Assembly (NCBI GenBank): GCA_007922225.1
Contig: ML679974.1
Span: 7,457,988-7,521,987, forward strand
DNA length: 64,000 bases
Reading direction: 5' to 3'
DNA from: Emydura subglobosa
Taxonomy: Eukaryota; Chordata; Testudines; Chelidae
Below are positions 49,501 to 62,076 of the stretch, piece by piece. A model generated the notes under the pieces. That model saw nothing but the letters and a program-made list of their open reading frames with translations. It searched no databases and had not been told where the DNA came from. The translations under genes were made by a program, and so were the position numbers. Every line of letters starts with the position of its first letter. Within the stretch, counting starts at the first letter, position 1.

Positions 49501-51614
49501 AATTCAGAGGTGACCAAAAAGTGATATTAACAGTGTTCTATAAATGGCACAGATATGAATGGTTATTACCAGAACTGGAAATGCAATCACATTTCAACTT
49601 GGCAGAAGTGCAGTGGGATACATGGAAGTATAGGACTCTTAATACTGGCCATCTTAAAATATGCATATTTTGTATCATTTCACTAGTTACTTTATAAGAA
49701 CAGTGCACCAGATGTATAAGACAAAAAATAAGCATAATGGAATACTTTAGAGAGAAACTGGAGTAGCATCAATTTGTGAATCAAGAAAAAGTAAATGATA
49801 AGCCACAGTCATGCTATTCTTCATTCCTTGAAGGTCTGACTTGTTCTCCATTATACATGTATACAACTGATATTTTAAATAATATCCAGAACCACCAACT
49901 TCTAAGGTATCAGATTGATGAAAAAACTTCTAATAATCCATAATTATGCTTTTGTTCTCTGAAAATAAACCATAGAAGTGGTAAGGGAAGATCTTAACAT
50001 CCATATCTTATTAGCATCTAAGGCCACTTAATTCTATCAGACTATAAAATGATCTTTCCCCCACTTTCCATCCCAATTCAAGGTTTGCCCAACATTGGAT
50101 TGCAACCTCAAGGGAACAGAAGTTTGCCTCTAGTGGTATTAGCTTTCTACTTTAAGATTAGAAAAACTGCATGTTTTAACAGAAATATAGCACCTAAGTA
50201 AACAGAGCTTGTTTTCTGAAAAAACAGGCACATATATATACTTGCCAAACTGAATTATATGGTGAACGTAAGATATCACCAGGGCTCTGATAACAAGTTT
50301 CCAGTTATAGACATCTCACATAGTAAGACTCTGCTTGATTTAGAACCACACATTTGATTGTTGCTCCCCCTCCCCCCCCGCTGGTAGCGGAAAGTACCAA
50401 TGTTGACTATAGAAGAGTATCTTGCAGAATTGAGACATGTGCCAGCCCAAGCACAAAATCTACAGGTCACCAGCTCCACATTAATATTGTTAACGATGAA
50501 TCATGTAGAGTGATTCATTTATAGTTGTATTAGACCCTGACCTCTCCCCTGCGCCCCCAAAAAGAAAAAGAAACCACCTGGGTGAAAATGGGTAGACTGA
50601 GGAAAGAAAAGAAATTTGACTAGCCCTAGAGAGGAGCATCATCCCCCACTTGGTGCAGTGAACTTTGCTGGTTGAGGCAGGTGTATGTTCTAAGTCTCTC
50701 TGCAAACATTATTGGATTTAGGCCAATTTCTTCTACTTGTTTCCATTATATGGCTTCCTATGAGGATGCTGTATTTGGATAATTAGAATTGGGATCATGA
50801 AAAGGAAAGCTTGGAAACACCACATTAGAAATAAATTTAAGTGAATTCCAATTTTTGCACTTCTCAGCTGGAGTTTAACTTTCATAGTTAAAATTGTTGC
50901 AGTATGAGGGTTAAATAAGAGACTTTCCATTTAAATACTGGACTGTAAAAAAGCTTTTTACACACAAAACCTGATTTGTGTTAAGTTAAGTTGACTATCC
51001 CTTTAAATAATTAACTATATGTTATTGAGGTCCAAGGACCTACTGACATAAATGCCAGTTCAAAAATACCTCAAGCGTCTAGAAAGATCAATACAAACTG
51101 ATCTGCACAGTAACTAAATACAAACTGATCAATATCCTCTTTGGTTAAATTTGAAGAGAGTTCTGTAAGCAAAATATGAATTAAGAAGTTTAGCCATTTA
51201 AGTTAATTAGAATTGCCCTGCTATAAAAAGGCTATAATTCTAATGTGCTTATTACTACAGAATCTAGCAACTATTAGCATATACGTTTTGTCACAAACTA
51301 ATGTTGCTGCACTCACTTTTGAGTATGTAAAACTACCAAGCCAACATCTTGTATGCACTACACATTACAGCCCACAGAAAACTCTATAAATTGGTTAGAA
51401 AACTCACATCAGAAGGCCAGAACGGAAACAGACCCTTAACTATACTAGGATGAACAGGTACAACCATTAAGTTACACTTCAGGGTATATGAACCTGCAAA
51501 TTTTTTTTTTTTTTTTAAAGAAAGCAGTCAAGTTAAAGACTTAACTCCTTCAGATTTACCTTGTTCCATTCTGGGTTTACTGAGGGACTATTCAAGAAAC
51601 TAACAAACAAACTA
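46551..51614. other. Intergenic AT-rich DNA downstream of the second gene
   Basis: No exon or well-formed mobile element was recognised apart from the dinucleotide tract at 49323-49394, a possible SINE tail at 48200-48245 (caggacctcattgtgccagg) and a weak CR1-like 3' segment near 48940-49010. Frames here are short and lack splice context. Confidence 0.45.
49323..49394. repeat. Alternating purine-pyrimidine (CA)n(CG)n(CA)n tract
   Basis: Seventy-two bases of nearly strict alternation with a (CG)6 core followed by cgcacacgcacgcgtgcatgcg and a second CA run. A classic Z-DNA-forming sequence type; also unusual in keeping so many CpG in an AT-rich region. Confidence 0.95.
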
Positions 51615-54600
51615 CAAAAAGTCCAATTAGTTGCATTTATTTTTATTTAGTAGGCTTATGATGACTTAAAGTGTTTATTACTCCAGATGGATAAACCACA
51701 TTTCAGAGTAAAAGTTTAAAATGCAGGTTTTCAGCTGCAGCCAAAAAAAAAAAAAAAAAATAAACTTTTATTATTTTATTGTAATATAGCTCTAAATTTA
51801 ACATTTAATTTTATTTTAGTAAAATGCAAGCCAAGCTCAGTAGCCTCAGTGCAGGACGTAATTTGCCCCACGCATTCATGGTAAGTTTTGTTTACATGGA
51901 AAAAAAGAGACAGGTCAATTGTATGAGTTAAGTAGCGTTAGAGGAGAAAGCAAAATATCAAGCATCCATTTCCTCCAAACTAAACAAGTCTGAATTGACT
52001 GTTTACTGTACAAAACAGATAAACTTGCTTCTTACTCAGATAGAGCACCTGAAGGCAATATTCCACAATTTTGAGTTTCCTACACTGGCACAAGAAATAA
52101 AGTCTTCAAAACCATGGGTACTGGATTTGAATGTTTATTTTTTAAAGAGACAATCTGTTTTCCTTCTGTTTATCAGGTGAATACATGCATTTTAGGTCAT
52201 TTTTGGGAGGGGTTAACATTTAAAGAGCAAGTAACATTTGGGGCTAAATGAAAATCCAATGGAAGATGGTAAAAATAACTTGTCAAATATTTAAGTTACA
52301 AGCAAAAAAAATTAATGCAACCAGTTAGATATTAAAGCCTTCTTTCTCCTACCAAAAAAATGGCACAAAATCAGAAAACCTTGACAAATTTAGTTTAAAT
52401 GGTACTAAATTGAATGCAAAGCATCAAAGCATTAACTTAAACAGAGGCATTTATTATTCCACTTGGAAAAAATAAACAGATCAGGCTCCATGTGTAGTCA
52501 TATTTGGATAGATTTAAGCATAAGTCACATTTAAGCCAGTACTTTCCATAGTATGTGTGGAGCTCCAACATTGGTACTACTACATGTAGTAACTGTATCA
52601 CACCAAGAATTCCCAATGTTCGGCATCAAAGATCTAAGGAAACAAAGATATCCTAAATTGGTTTAATTGCACAATTATGAACTAGTTCAACAAATAAGTG
52701 AAAGGGGACTTCAGAATGTTTTCATTGAGTGGCACATTTGTCTATTCCAGGCTGATAACTCTAACCTGCTGTTCCTATTTCATGGGTAAGAAATCCCTCT
52801 GCTTATAGCCTACATGTAGGTCATTTTGCAGAATTAAAGTTGTTATAACATCTTTTCTCTACTGTCTAACAGATCCCATCTTACAAGTCAATCTTGGTTG
52901 AAAATGCAAAGTCTCATAGAATTGAAGTTCTATACTTTATGAAAAGAAATATTACAAATATCACACAAAGCCCTATGGCTTTAGATTAACAGTAGTAACT
53001 TAATTGTAGATACACTGGGCAGCCTTTTTAGGTAGACTATGCAACACAGATTTTATCAACATTTTCTAAAGATTCTTAAATGGTTCCAGGAACTGCAAAT
53101 TTTTAGTACAGTACTGTGGAACTGCTGAAAAACTCTTGAACCTGCTGATTTATATACAAATTAAAAACAAAATCATTCTTCTTGGAATATATAAAGATGG
53201 TTTCCAAAATTTTTGAAAAATACATGATGTACCCTGGACTTTCCCCTGCCTTTCATGGAGCACAAGGACTTTTTATTGTGATAAAAACTGAAACACCTGT
53301 AACTCTACCCCAGCTGATCAGGCAGGAGAACATTGAATCAGAAGCTATCTACTAGATTGTAAACTTAGCTTAAATTGTTTAAGCATACACTCACTTGTGG
53401 CCAAGATATTAGAAAAGAGTTCAAAATCATGATCTCAGGCAGAAAACTAGAGTAGAATTTTGAATATGGTGGTTCTAGCATAGCTTGGCCTATCTATGTG
53501 TTAGGTGCAAGTGAATGCAAGGCAAGCTTAAAGAAGATCTGCTGTTTTCTATTACAGTGTGGATGAGGCCTTCAGTTCAAACATTCCCTCCTGCCCCACA
53601 AGTCTGGAGTTCTTCATCTCCTTTATCCCCCCCGTTTTAGTGCCCCTCATAAGCAGATGATTTTGGATTAAAGTTCTTCACCAAAAATAGGAAATCAAGA
53701 TCAGCTATTTCTAAATGTAAAAAAATGTTTTGGCTGAGGAATTGTTCTCCTTTCAGCAATGAGCTTTTGAAGTGTCTGCACCTAACAGTACCGATTTGTA
53801 GAGGGAGCAAGCTTTGATCCATACTTGACTTTTTGGATTTAAATTTAAACTGTTGGAACCAATGAGTTTTCAATTTTACATATTCATCAGGACATTCAGT
53901 TCAAGATATTGTTAAGAAAGCAGGTTTTATCTTTGAAAGCCATCCAATATGGTATCTTACATTTACCCAGAAGAAATATTTTTTCTTCAGAATTAACTTC
54001 TAGTTTTAAGTTATTGTCTTAGCACTTGGCAGAACCTGCATGCCACTCCATCCTAAAGATGAGGTCACACAGAAGCTAGTCAGTCCAAGTAGAGTTTCCA
54101 TAAGCGACCAGAAATCTTGCTGATCAGCAGACAGAACACAACCCTTTTCCAACTGTTCCCCATTCCCTCACCTCCCACCCCTCCCCAACATGGGCAATTA
54201 CTTCACACAAAATGTAAAATGGGATACGGTTGTACACAATACCTACCCTTCACTAATACTGAACAAAAAAACCTATTTTCCAATTACAGGACATCTTTCT
54301 CTAAATTTAGGTCAGCACTGGTGCAGTTTGCACTGTTTATGTTTACCACAAGGATAATACCAGCAAGTACATATATGTTCTTAAACTGAAAATGTAAAAC
54401 CCTATGAAGTTAATTGGGGAAAAAGTTTAATATTGCTACTTCAGAGCACTAAAACACACAAAGTGAATCCAATAAAGATCCTTGTATTGATTCAATATTA
54501 AGTATTAATTGCATGACCATCATAGCACCTCTTTACATTATCACACAATCACCAGAATTATCAACTGCTTTTAAAACTAAAAAAGGGCACAGTCCAATAT

Positions 54601-55100
54601 TTATAACTTGCACACTGTTACTATATAGAAACTAGGTGCCTTATACAGTGCTGCGAAAATGGAAGCCTGCAGATTTGACAAAGATGCCAAGTCATATTTT
54701 AGACAATTTCAGTCAAACTGGCAATACTGTTGAAGCAAATACTCAACACAGCAGGAAATAAGGACAAAGCATTCTATAACCAAATAAACATCTGATATTT
54801 CCTTTCCCTTTAAGAATACAAGTAAGGTCACTTTTAGCCTTGGAACGGATACATGTTCGCCTATGATGATCTTGCTAACTACTACACAATATCTGATGTC
54901 CTCTGCTAAGAATATAGTTTAAGAAAGCCATAGTTACAAGAGGCATCTACTGCAATACCTAAAACTTCCTTTATGGCAATTATTGAATTCACTTGTCTTA
55001 AACAGTGAATATGGGAAGATGGCCTCATGTTTCCTTTTCAATAGTACTCTGAGGATCAAGTGGCTTTCAAGCAGCATGGTGGGTTTGAAATTTTTGCAGT
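51615..55100 (-). other. Putative long 3' UTR of the second gene
   Basis: About 3.5 kb directly after the stop codon of the 55101-55345 exon. It is AT-rich, free of recognisable transposable elements and contains several A/T runs (for example 51499-51518 and 51743-51762). The lack of repeats over this length, next to a repeat-dense neighbour, is what a selected 3' UTR looks like. The extent is inferred from the first strong poly(A) signal and is uncertain. Confidence 0.5.
51636..51647 (-). terminator. Candidate polyadenylation signal of the second gene
   Basis: Two overlapping AATAAA hexamers on the minus strand, followed by a GT-rich segment (gtagtttgtttgttag, 51616-51601) in the position of a downstream element. 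Cleavage would fall near 51615. Other AATAAA sites occur within the UTR, so alternative ends are possible. Confidence 0.5.
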
Positions 55101-55345
55101 TTAGATCATTCGGTTGCGTTTATGAGTTGGTGAGTCTGTAATGACATCGCCACACTGGGCTGAGGTACGCTTTCTAGTTCCACCATTGTCCAAGTGGAGT
55201 GCCATTTCTTCTGATATGAAAGTGTTCAAATCAACGTCATGGAGTCCATTTCTCCTACGACTAGCATTGGAACCACTGCTTACGTGAGTGGGAGAGCCTG
55301 GGGTACTTGAACGAACGCTTATACTAGCCATTGCACCACTAAGAC
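55101..55345 (-). CDS. Last coding exon, soluble C-terminus of an unrecognised gene
   Basis: It starts in phase 1 after a strong acceptor (a long T-run ending cctag) and encodes about 81 residues to a TAA-type stop. The N-terminal half is Ser/Thr-rich (SISVRSSTPGSPTHVSSGSN) and contains S/T-P sites. A SRRRN basic cluster follows, then an acidic amphipathic piece (LHDVDLNTFISEEMALHLDN), then a basic end TRKRTSAQ ... THKRNRMI. No transmembrane segment. The composition suggests a regulatory, possibly nuclear tail with phosphorylation sites. I do not recognise the protein. It joins in phase to the exon at 61999-62076. Confidence 0.75.
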
Positions 55346-58300
55346 CTAGGAAAAAAAAAAAAGAAAAAGCATTTTAAAAAGGCAATAATACAAGTCAGAA
55401 GATGAGCTAGTTTCCTGTGCATTATAAGGAATTACACTGAAGTTTCTGGAATATGCTGGAACACTCATAGGTCAGATAACATTCCATTACCATTTGCATG
55501 CATGCCTGTCAGCATGTGGTGTACTCCAGCATGTAGAGCTGTTAACGAGATGCTTCCCATACAATGCATAAGAAATCAGCTGTTTAGCGATTGATGCATG
55601 CCAAGACACTTGTAGTGAGGAGAAAAACCAGCACCACGCAAATCCAGATACGAGTGTACCAACAACCTATACTGAAATGTGTGTGCTTTCAATTTAAGTG
55701 GTAATTCACTCAAAATGAACTATTCTTACTATGCAAGTACTTGAACTATCCAGTTTGAGACTGCCCTAGTAGCAAGTTTCTAGAACATTTGATTTTGACA
55801 TTACCTCCCCTAGCCCTCAGAATTACTGAACTAGTACGAGTTTGAAACAAACAAGGCTACATTTTCATTTGTTAGGAATCATGTTGACATGACAAATAAG
55901 GCATTTATACAGCAACTAAATTGAACAATGTTCCAAAAGTAGTAAAGCAAAGCTTTTACTGTAAAAGTTGCTTATTGTCAGAAATGGCAGAAGATACCAC
56001 TAAAGCTGTTTGAACAAGCCCTTAACTTGGTTGAAATGCCTGAATAAAGGTGCCCAAACATTTTAGAGATGGGTAAGGTACTTGAGACAGCTATTTGGAT
56101 ATGAGATTCGTGAACTATTTCTAGGTTGTACTCACTAGAACTTTTTGTATCTACATTAAAACTTTGTATATTACTGTTGTTGAAATGTTTGTGACTGTTC
56201 CTGATAAATTATAGTAATAGTCATTAACTTGCTCTCTTATACAAACACACTAGAACTTATTTTATTACTGAAGTGTTAGAATCTGGCAAAAGCAAAGTGT
56301 TCTGATACAGGATCTTCTAATCTACTTGTGTGTTCCCACAGAACACACAAACCTACCAATTCTTTCCCTACAAACTCATTGTCCTGATAATTGCAAATAT
56401 GACACCTTGTTATTTCAAGAGCACCTAGAGGTGATAGTATATTCACTGCACTGATTGCTAATCAAATGGAAGCTGTGAACCAAAGAACAAAAGACAACCA
56501 ATATCACATAGAAGAGCTTACTCAGGCAGAGCACAAAACAATGCACCCAGAAAGGAAAGCAGCCAGCAGAACCAGATTGTCAACACACATCACTTCTAGC
56601 AAGAGAGGGGGTAGGAAACAACTACTGAGAGCCACATCCACTCACCACCCAAAGAGTTCAGTATAGGATCTTGAACAGGTCATCTAGATCTGTACATTCA
56701 ACTTACCTTAGATTGTATTATATACCTGCGCAGGTTTTTTGGGAATTTATTTGTTTGGGTTTTTTTGTTTTGTTTTTTTTTAGTCTGCCTGGAGTTGCTG
56801 CAAGCAGCCCACACTAGCTACCTGGGAATCTGACAAATGCATTTAGACCAAACTTATATTTTGTTTAATAAATTAAAATTCAAATGCATAAGGTTCATTT
56901 ATTTTTAAATTAAATTTAGACAAGTTTTAAAACTTTATTCTTATTTAAGCTTTTTACAGGAATTATTTTCACAGGCTATATTGCAAGACCACACTAAGTT
57001 ACAAAAGTTCTCATTAAAAAAAAAAGTACAGAACAAACAGCAAAGTGCTCTAAGTGGAAAGCCTCAATTTACTTCATGGATATTCATGCTACTGAAGACC
57101 AAAGTGAAGTGCATTTAATATTAAAAATTTCTAAATGGCTAGATTATGCGCCAGCATCACAGTACCTGCTTTCCCCCCCATAAGACAAGAATGAATAATC
57201 AGTAAAAGCAATATTAAAATTAGGTAATGCATCAGAAAGGAAAAATAAGTCCAGTGCTATGCAGTCTATTTCTAGATTAGTTATCAGAAATCCCTTTGGG
57301 AGAGGACAGAAATCATAGGGAGAGGGTATACAAAAGGTGTAGTGTGGTGATGAGATGAGAAACATACTAACAGGATAACTGACCTGTTGTATGTTAATGC
57401 TCAATGAGCATTATGGGCTTAGATTTGTAAGCAAGTTGAGCCATATGCCCACAAACCACCAATAAAATCAAGGGGCTCCTCATAGAGCAGATTTTCAAGT
57501 ATTCTTAGCTACCTGTTCCAGCATATTATTAGTGGAAGCTTACTGTTTGGGAAAAGCACTAGCAAGTGATTTCCCCAAACACCATTTCTGAAGCAGGAAA
57601 AATATCCTGATGGGACACTCTTGGCAGCCCCAAAATATAGCTATTCAATAAAGCTTCAATTCACAGAGTCACTGGAACAGCTATTTTGGAAAAGCAAGAG
57701 AGGTCTTTAGATTTTAAAGAGGTATTTAATATATGAATATAAGATTTGTTCTGCCATTCTTATGATTACAGTGAAAGTTACATAACACAAACCTTATCTG
57801 AAAAGTCCATTAACATTACTAATAAAGGACAACAGGACAAACAGTGTGAAGGTAAGGCTTTTTCTGTTTATGAATGTACAGCTCACATGTGGTCATAAAT
57901 CTGCAGTTTTTGCAGATTATTACAGAGCCTGCAATATTAGTTATGTTGGTTAAATAGTCACAATACTGACTGCATGACTGATACAACCAGTCAGTCTATC
58001 AGAGCAAGTTTCTTATGAAGTTCTTAATTTGCATCACATTGGTTAAGAATTGCAAGATTTACCATCTAAAATACAGAATAATGAACAGAAATTTTTGGTC
58101 ATGTTGTCTCCAGTATAGTGTGCCCAAGGGTTCCTGAAAAGAGATCAAATGTTTCGAACTCAATTATTTACAAAAAATAAGGTTTGTTATTTCCTCCACT
58201 CCTAAGGACTGTCCTTCAAAACACACACCCCCACCCACCCCCCCCAACACACACACCATTAGTTTGAATAAATGGACATCAACTTATGACACTTGTCCTC

Positions 58301-59344
58301 TTACTTAACCTACTATCATATGCAACACCTATGGCAACGGAAGGACTACAGCACTTTTGACTAGCCAAGAGTCACTGGTGAATTCAGTCTCTTGTCTGAA
58401 TTGTGCACGTGATAGGGGAGAGTGAACATTTTAAAGCCACAAAGCTTAGGGAGCTCAAGGGCCAGATTTGAAGCTTCTTTTAATTTGGTGTTCCTGTAAG
58501 GCTGAAATTAAGGTATCATTTCAAACGCCATTGTCAAGTGCTATATTTCTTAAAGAAGTCTGTACAAGTGACAACACACACTGGGGTAAAAGTGTGGATT
58601 TTTTTAAAACAGATATAGCCCAGAATTGAAAAGTGCATTTGTTATGCCTAAAGAAAGTTAGTTTTTTAAAAAACTAAGATTGTGAAGGTTAAAGCAGTGC
58701 CTGAAGCATATACTGAACATCCACCTTCCTTTCAATAGAAAGAGATAAATTTGTAGCATGTTATATTTAAATGCCCATGCAATAACCAGGTCCCATTTAG
58801 AAAGGTATTAAAATGAGACTACAATCAGACCTGATAATTCACAAGGACCATAACACCCATTTTAAATTATTAAATTCTACAAACAGAAAGTGAACTTGGG
58901 AGAGTAATGATAATTTCACAAGATGTCTCTCACAAGATGTACTTTATTAATAGTACTTTAACTTGCACTATTTCATACCAAGTATGCACACTGTAGTGTA
59001 TTTTGTAACAAAGAGATGAAGAAAGCTTTAACAGAGAACTCATTACTAATTTTGTCTCAGTTAACAGAGGGTAGCATTACACAGAATTTAACTCTTTTAC
59101 TGAGGATAAGCACAGCTCATTGTTCTCTTACAACAGTCACCAGAAGAGCAGTTTATACCACAATTTAAAGCTATGTATCCAAATTCAAATATAGACTATT
59201 TAACAGATGCAGTCTAGGGTATGTTACAGAAATAGTAAGTTGCCATTTCATGACAGCTGGATGTTTGAAGGAGGATGTCAGCAGCATTAACAGAAAAGTT
59301 TGGACCTCAGTTAGCTCAACAAGAAACAACCAGACGTTACAGAT
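55346..59344. other. Intron of the second gene
   Basis: No exon recognised between the two alternative last exons. AT-rich, with few identifiable repeats (T-rich tract at 56758-56782, C-rich tract at 58221-58256). Frames on both strands are short and unsupported. Confidence 0.5.
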
Positions 59345-59454
59345 CAGTAATTTTCAACCTGGAGTCCGCAGACTCTAAGATTTCCAGAAAGGCACGTACT
59401 TCCATTTGAAATTTTTTAAGGGTCTACAAATAAAAAAAGGTTGAAGAATGGCTG
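59345..59454. mobile_element. hAT/Charlie-like MITE
   Basis: A 110-bp element with ends cagtaattttcaacct and aggttgaagaatggctg, inverted repeats of the CAGTGGTTCTCAACCT type found in hAT-Charlie elements. Flanked by a degenerate 8-bp duplication (ttacagat at 59337-59344, ttacaggg at 59455-59462). The interior is ggagtccgcagactctaaga-like. Old copy. Confidence 0.65.
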
Positions 59455-59857
59455 TTACAGGGCACTGATCCAGAGTTCAGATAAAAGATGTTCCTTGTGT
59501 GAAGAAACCATTCCAAGAAACTTAAGTTTTGTATCTTCCTTACTTTGCACCAGACTCTAGTTTTCAGCACATGCCTACTAGACACCCAAGCAACTAAATG
59601 GCTTAAGTGATTAGATGAACAGAAACAGATACTAGACACCAGTGGTGAGAAGGAGAGAACATTAGTAAGGAGTATAAACTCTGTAGACTTCATTTCACTA
59701 TTACAAATTCTAAAGAAAGGAATAAGCTAACAACTTTTTTAGTGTCTGTGCAGTTAATTATGATATTTCAGCTACAAAGGTGGGACAGTCACGCAACCTT
59801 TGTACATAGTGTGTTACATTGTAGGTGACCTTTAATTACATGATCAATGCTGGCCAA

Positions 59858-60135
59858 TCATTGTTCAGTACAAGAACTGCATTTTAAGTATTGGTGCATA
59901 TATAGCATGATTATACAAACAACCATAGTGCACACAATAGAGAGACTAAAATAAACGTAAAGCAATTTGTTCATCTTCATGGTTTCTTTATGCTGCATCA
60001 TGACTGCATTTTTGAAGATTTCTGCTTGCTTTTGCATTTGAAACGTTAGGCTCTCTTCCTTCTCTTTAGTGAAAGGTTTGAGATTAAGGAGTAGCAGCTG
60101 CCTCACCTTAGACTGAGATTCAGCTTGCCCTTTCA
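59858..60135 (-). CDS. Alternative last exon, tail-anchored C-terminus
   Basis: A strong acceptor (ctctcttccttttcctccttccatccctaaattgag) opens a 92-codon frame in phase 1, the same phase as the competing last exon at 55345. It encodes a polar, Gln/Lys-rich helix-prone stretch (EESLTFQMQKQAEIFKNAVM). A single hydrophobic segment follows (LLYVYFSLSIVCTMVVCIIM), then a short tail YMHQYLKCSSCTEQ to the stop. One membrane span within about 15 residues of the C-terminus is the layout of a tail-anchored protein. An internal donor-like site (TCTAAG|gtgagg) lies near the start, so part of it might instead be a cassette exon. Upstream exon partner: 61999-62076. Confidence 0.6.
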
Positions 60136-61998
60136 CTCAATTTAGGGATGGAAGGAGGAAAAGGAAGAGAGTTTCACAGTTAAGTTCAGATTCACTATTC
60201 AGCTTCTTCAACTGTTGCCGAAGTCTTCCAGTGAAGACAAGAAAGTGACAATCTAGTGCTTCAAGTGCAAGTACAGTCAAGAGCTTTTTAAGAGTCTAAT
60301 ATTGAAGACGCATAAAGTATGAAATACCATCTCAAAATATTAGTCTTGCAGTGCATTAATAATTGATGGCCGCTTCAAGTAAATAAAAAACATTAAAACC
60401 TTATGCATTAGCAAATTATAGCAAGATCCTGGAATGATTAACTAAAGAGGACATGTTTCATGAAGGAACTCAAAGTGTCATGCAGCAGAATAATAGATCT
60501 ACTTCCAAAACATCTTTTTTGCAAACTTCCTGAAAGATGGAGAAGTGGTCCATGGGGAAATATTAACTTGTATGTCGAATGCAGATGACTACCAGTAATT
60601 CTCTAGACCAGTGAGAGAACCACTGCAGCTGAGGGAAAATTATAATAATCATCAGCAAAACAGGAATAGGATTTAGGTTAAGTAGCGATTATTGAAGTCT
60701 CCAAGTTTTAGAGAAATTTTGGTTTGAGAGTAAATGCCCATTAAAAGAATTAAGTGCAGACAGTCAAACATTCATGATTATCTGAAATGTACCGTGGACA
60801 ACAGGATTCATTAAATATCCACTGCTGCAAATTGCCATCTATTTTCACCACCACCACCACACACTGCATGACACCAACTACAAAGTAAAGTTTCATTCAC
60901 TATAAAGCTAAAGCAACTTGTTAATACAGACGCTTCATACCAGTACTGTACCATCTGCTCCACACATCTTACCACACAGCACACATTAACTTTGCCTTTC
61001 CCATTCAGCCCACCCACATATACCTTTACCAAGCCCTATTTCCTGTTGATGTTGTGTAGTAAACTACTCCCTCCCAACATACAAAAGTAAAAGGGTGATG
61101 GAAGACTGGTATTTCTAGGGAGCAAGTTACAGATCTTCTTAGATACTAGATAATGAAGCCAAAGTGATTTTTTCAAATGATGAAGAGAATGTAGTCGGGG
61201 AATGAGCTGGTGCCTAGATTAAACCAAGTAGCCAGGTTAGTTTTGCCATGGCAGTGTTAGGGCTAAAGCAATTAAATCATTGTCAAAAAGCTTTTGGAAG
61301 AGTGATATCCATGAACTGAATCCACTTTATGCTCCATGTTACACCTTTCCTTATATCCTTCAATCCCATCACTCTGATGCTCAGTAGACTTACTTCAGAA
61401 GAAGAGAGGTGAAAATCTCAATCACTGACATACCCAGGGTCGCTGCCCTCTTGACTAAGTACATTCAGAATGGAGTAATAGAGACTGTTAAGACTTAGGA
61501 ATACAGTACGCACTGACCATTCACCAGCCAGACCAGCATTACAATTGAAGTATGAGTTATTTCAGTCATCATGTTTATCCATCAGAAAATTGCAGTGTCA
61601 CATGCAGATCCCTCATGCCCAGGGGTGCTACTTTACTATTCTAATAAATCAAAGAAAAGCAAATCTGCAAAAGAGATCCTGTGGCACAGGATAAGACAGC
61701 ATGACAAGCATGCTATTCATTTTGGGAGAAAAACAATTATCATTCATTAAATTCCTTTAAGAGAGATACAGTACATTGAAGAATCATAATTAATGAGATA
61801 AGTGATTCTAAAACTGGTCTATGGAGTATTCACTACTAAGTCACAGGGTGCTGGGTCCTCCCCTCCAGCTGCTTCTTTACATAGATGCCTGTAAAAACAG
61901 CTAGAAATAAAGAGCCAGTCAAGCTACCTCTACAAGGAACTGCTGTCAGATAGAGGAACCAGAGTCACTAGTAGGACTGCAGCAGTCACTGGGACTAC
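60136..61998. other. Intron with one unexplained open stretch
   Basis: On the minus strand around 60165-60290 a frame of about 50 codons is open (it includes LLTVLALEALDCHFLVF and GRLRQQLKKLNSESEL) between a possible acceptor atattag and no good donor. It could be another alternative exon or chance. The rest shows nothing recognisable. Confidence 0.3.
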
Positions 61999-62076
61999 CT
62001 ATTTTAGGGTTCTGTATAGTTCCCACCACCATCCTGGTGGTTCTAGATTGTGAGGGGAATGTGGAGGAACCAACAA
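61999..62076 (-). CDS. Internal exon of the second gene
   Basis: A 78-bp exon with a long polypyrimidine acceptor (ctctcatccccacccacccacagttgcttcccag) and donor AAATAG|gtagtc, phase 1 to phase 1. It encodes VGSSTFPSQSRTTRMVVGTI followed by QNPKI. The phase allows direct splicing to either last exon (55345 or 60135), and skipping the exon keeps the frame. Ser/Thr-rich and basic, similar in character to the 55101 exon. Not recognised by name. Earlier exons are presumably beyond 64000. Confidence 0.6.
   Translation of the reverse strand: MLVPPHSPHNLEPPGWWWELYRTLK

Noticed and set aside
49756..49773. An 18-base match (agaaactggagtagcatc) between about 49755 and 63210
   Set aside because: Isolated and not extended on either side; no structure suggests a shared element.
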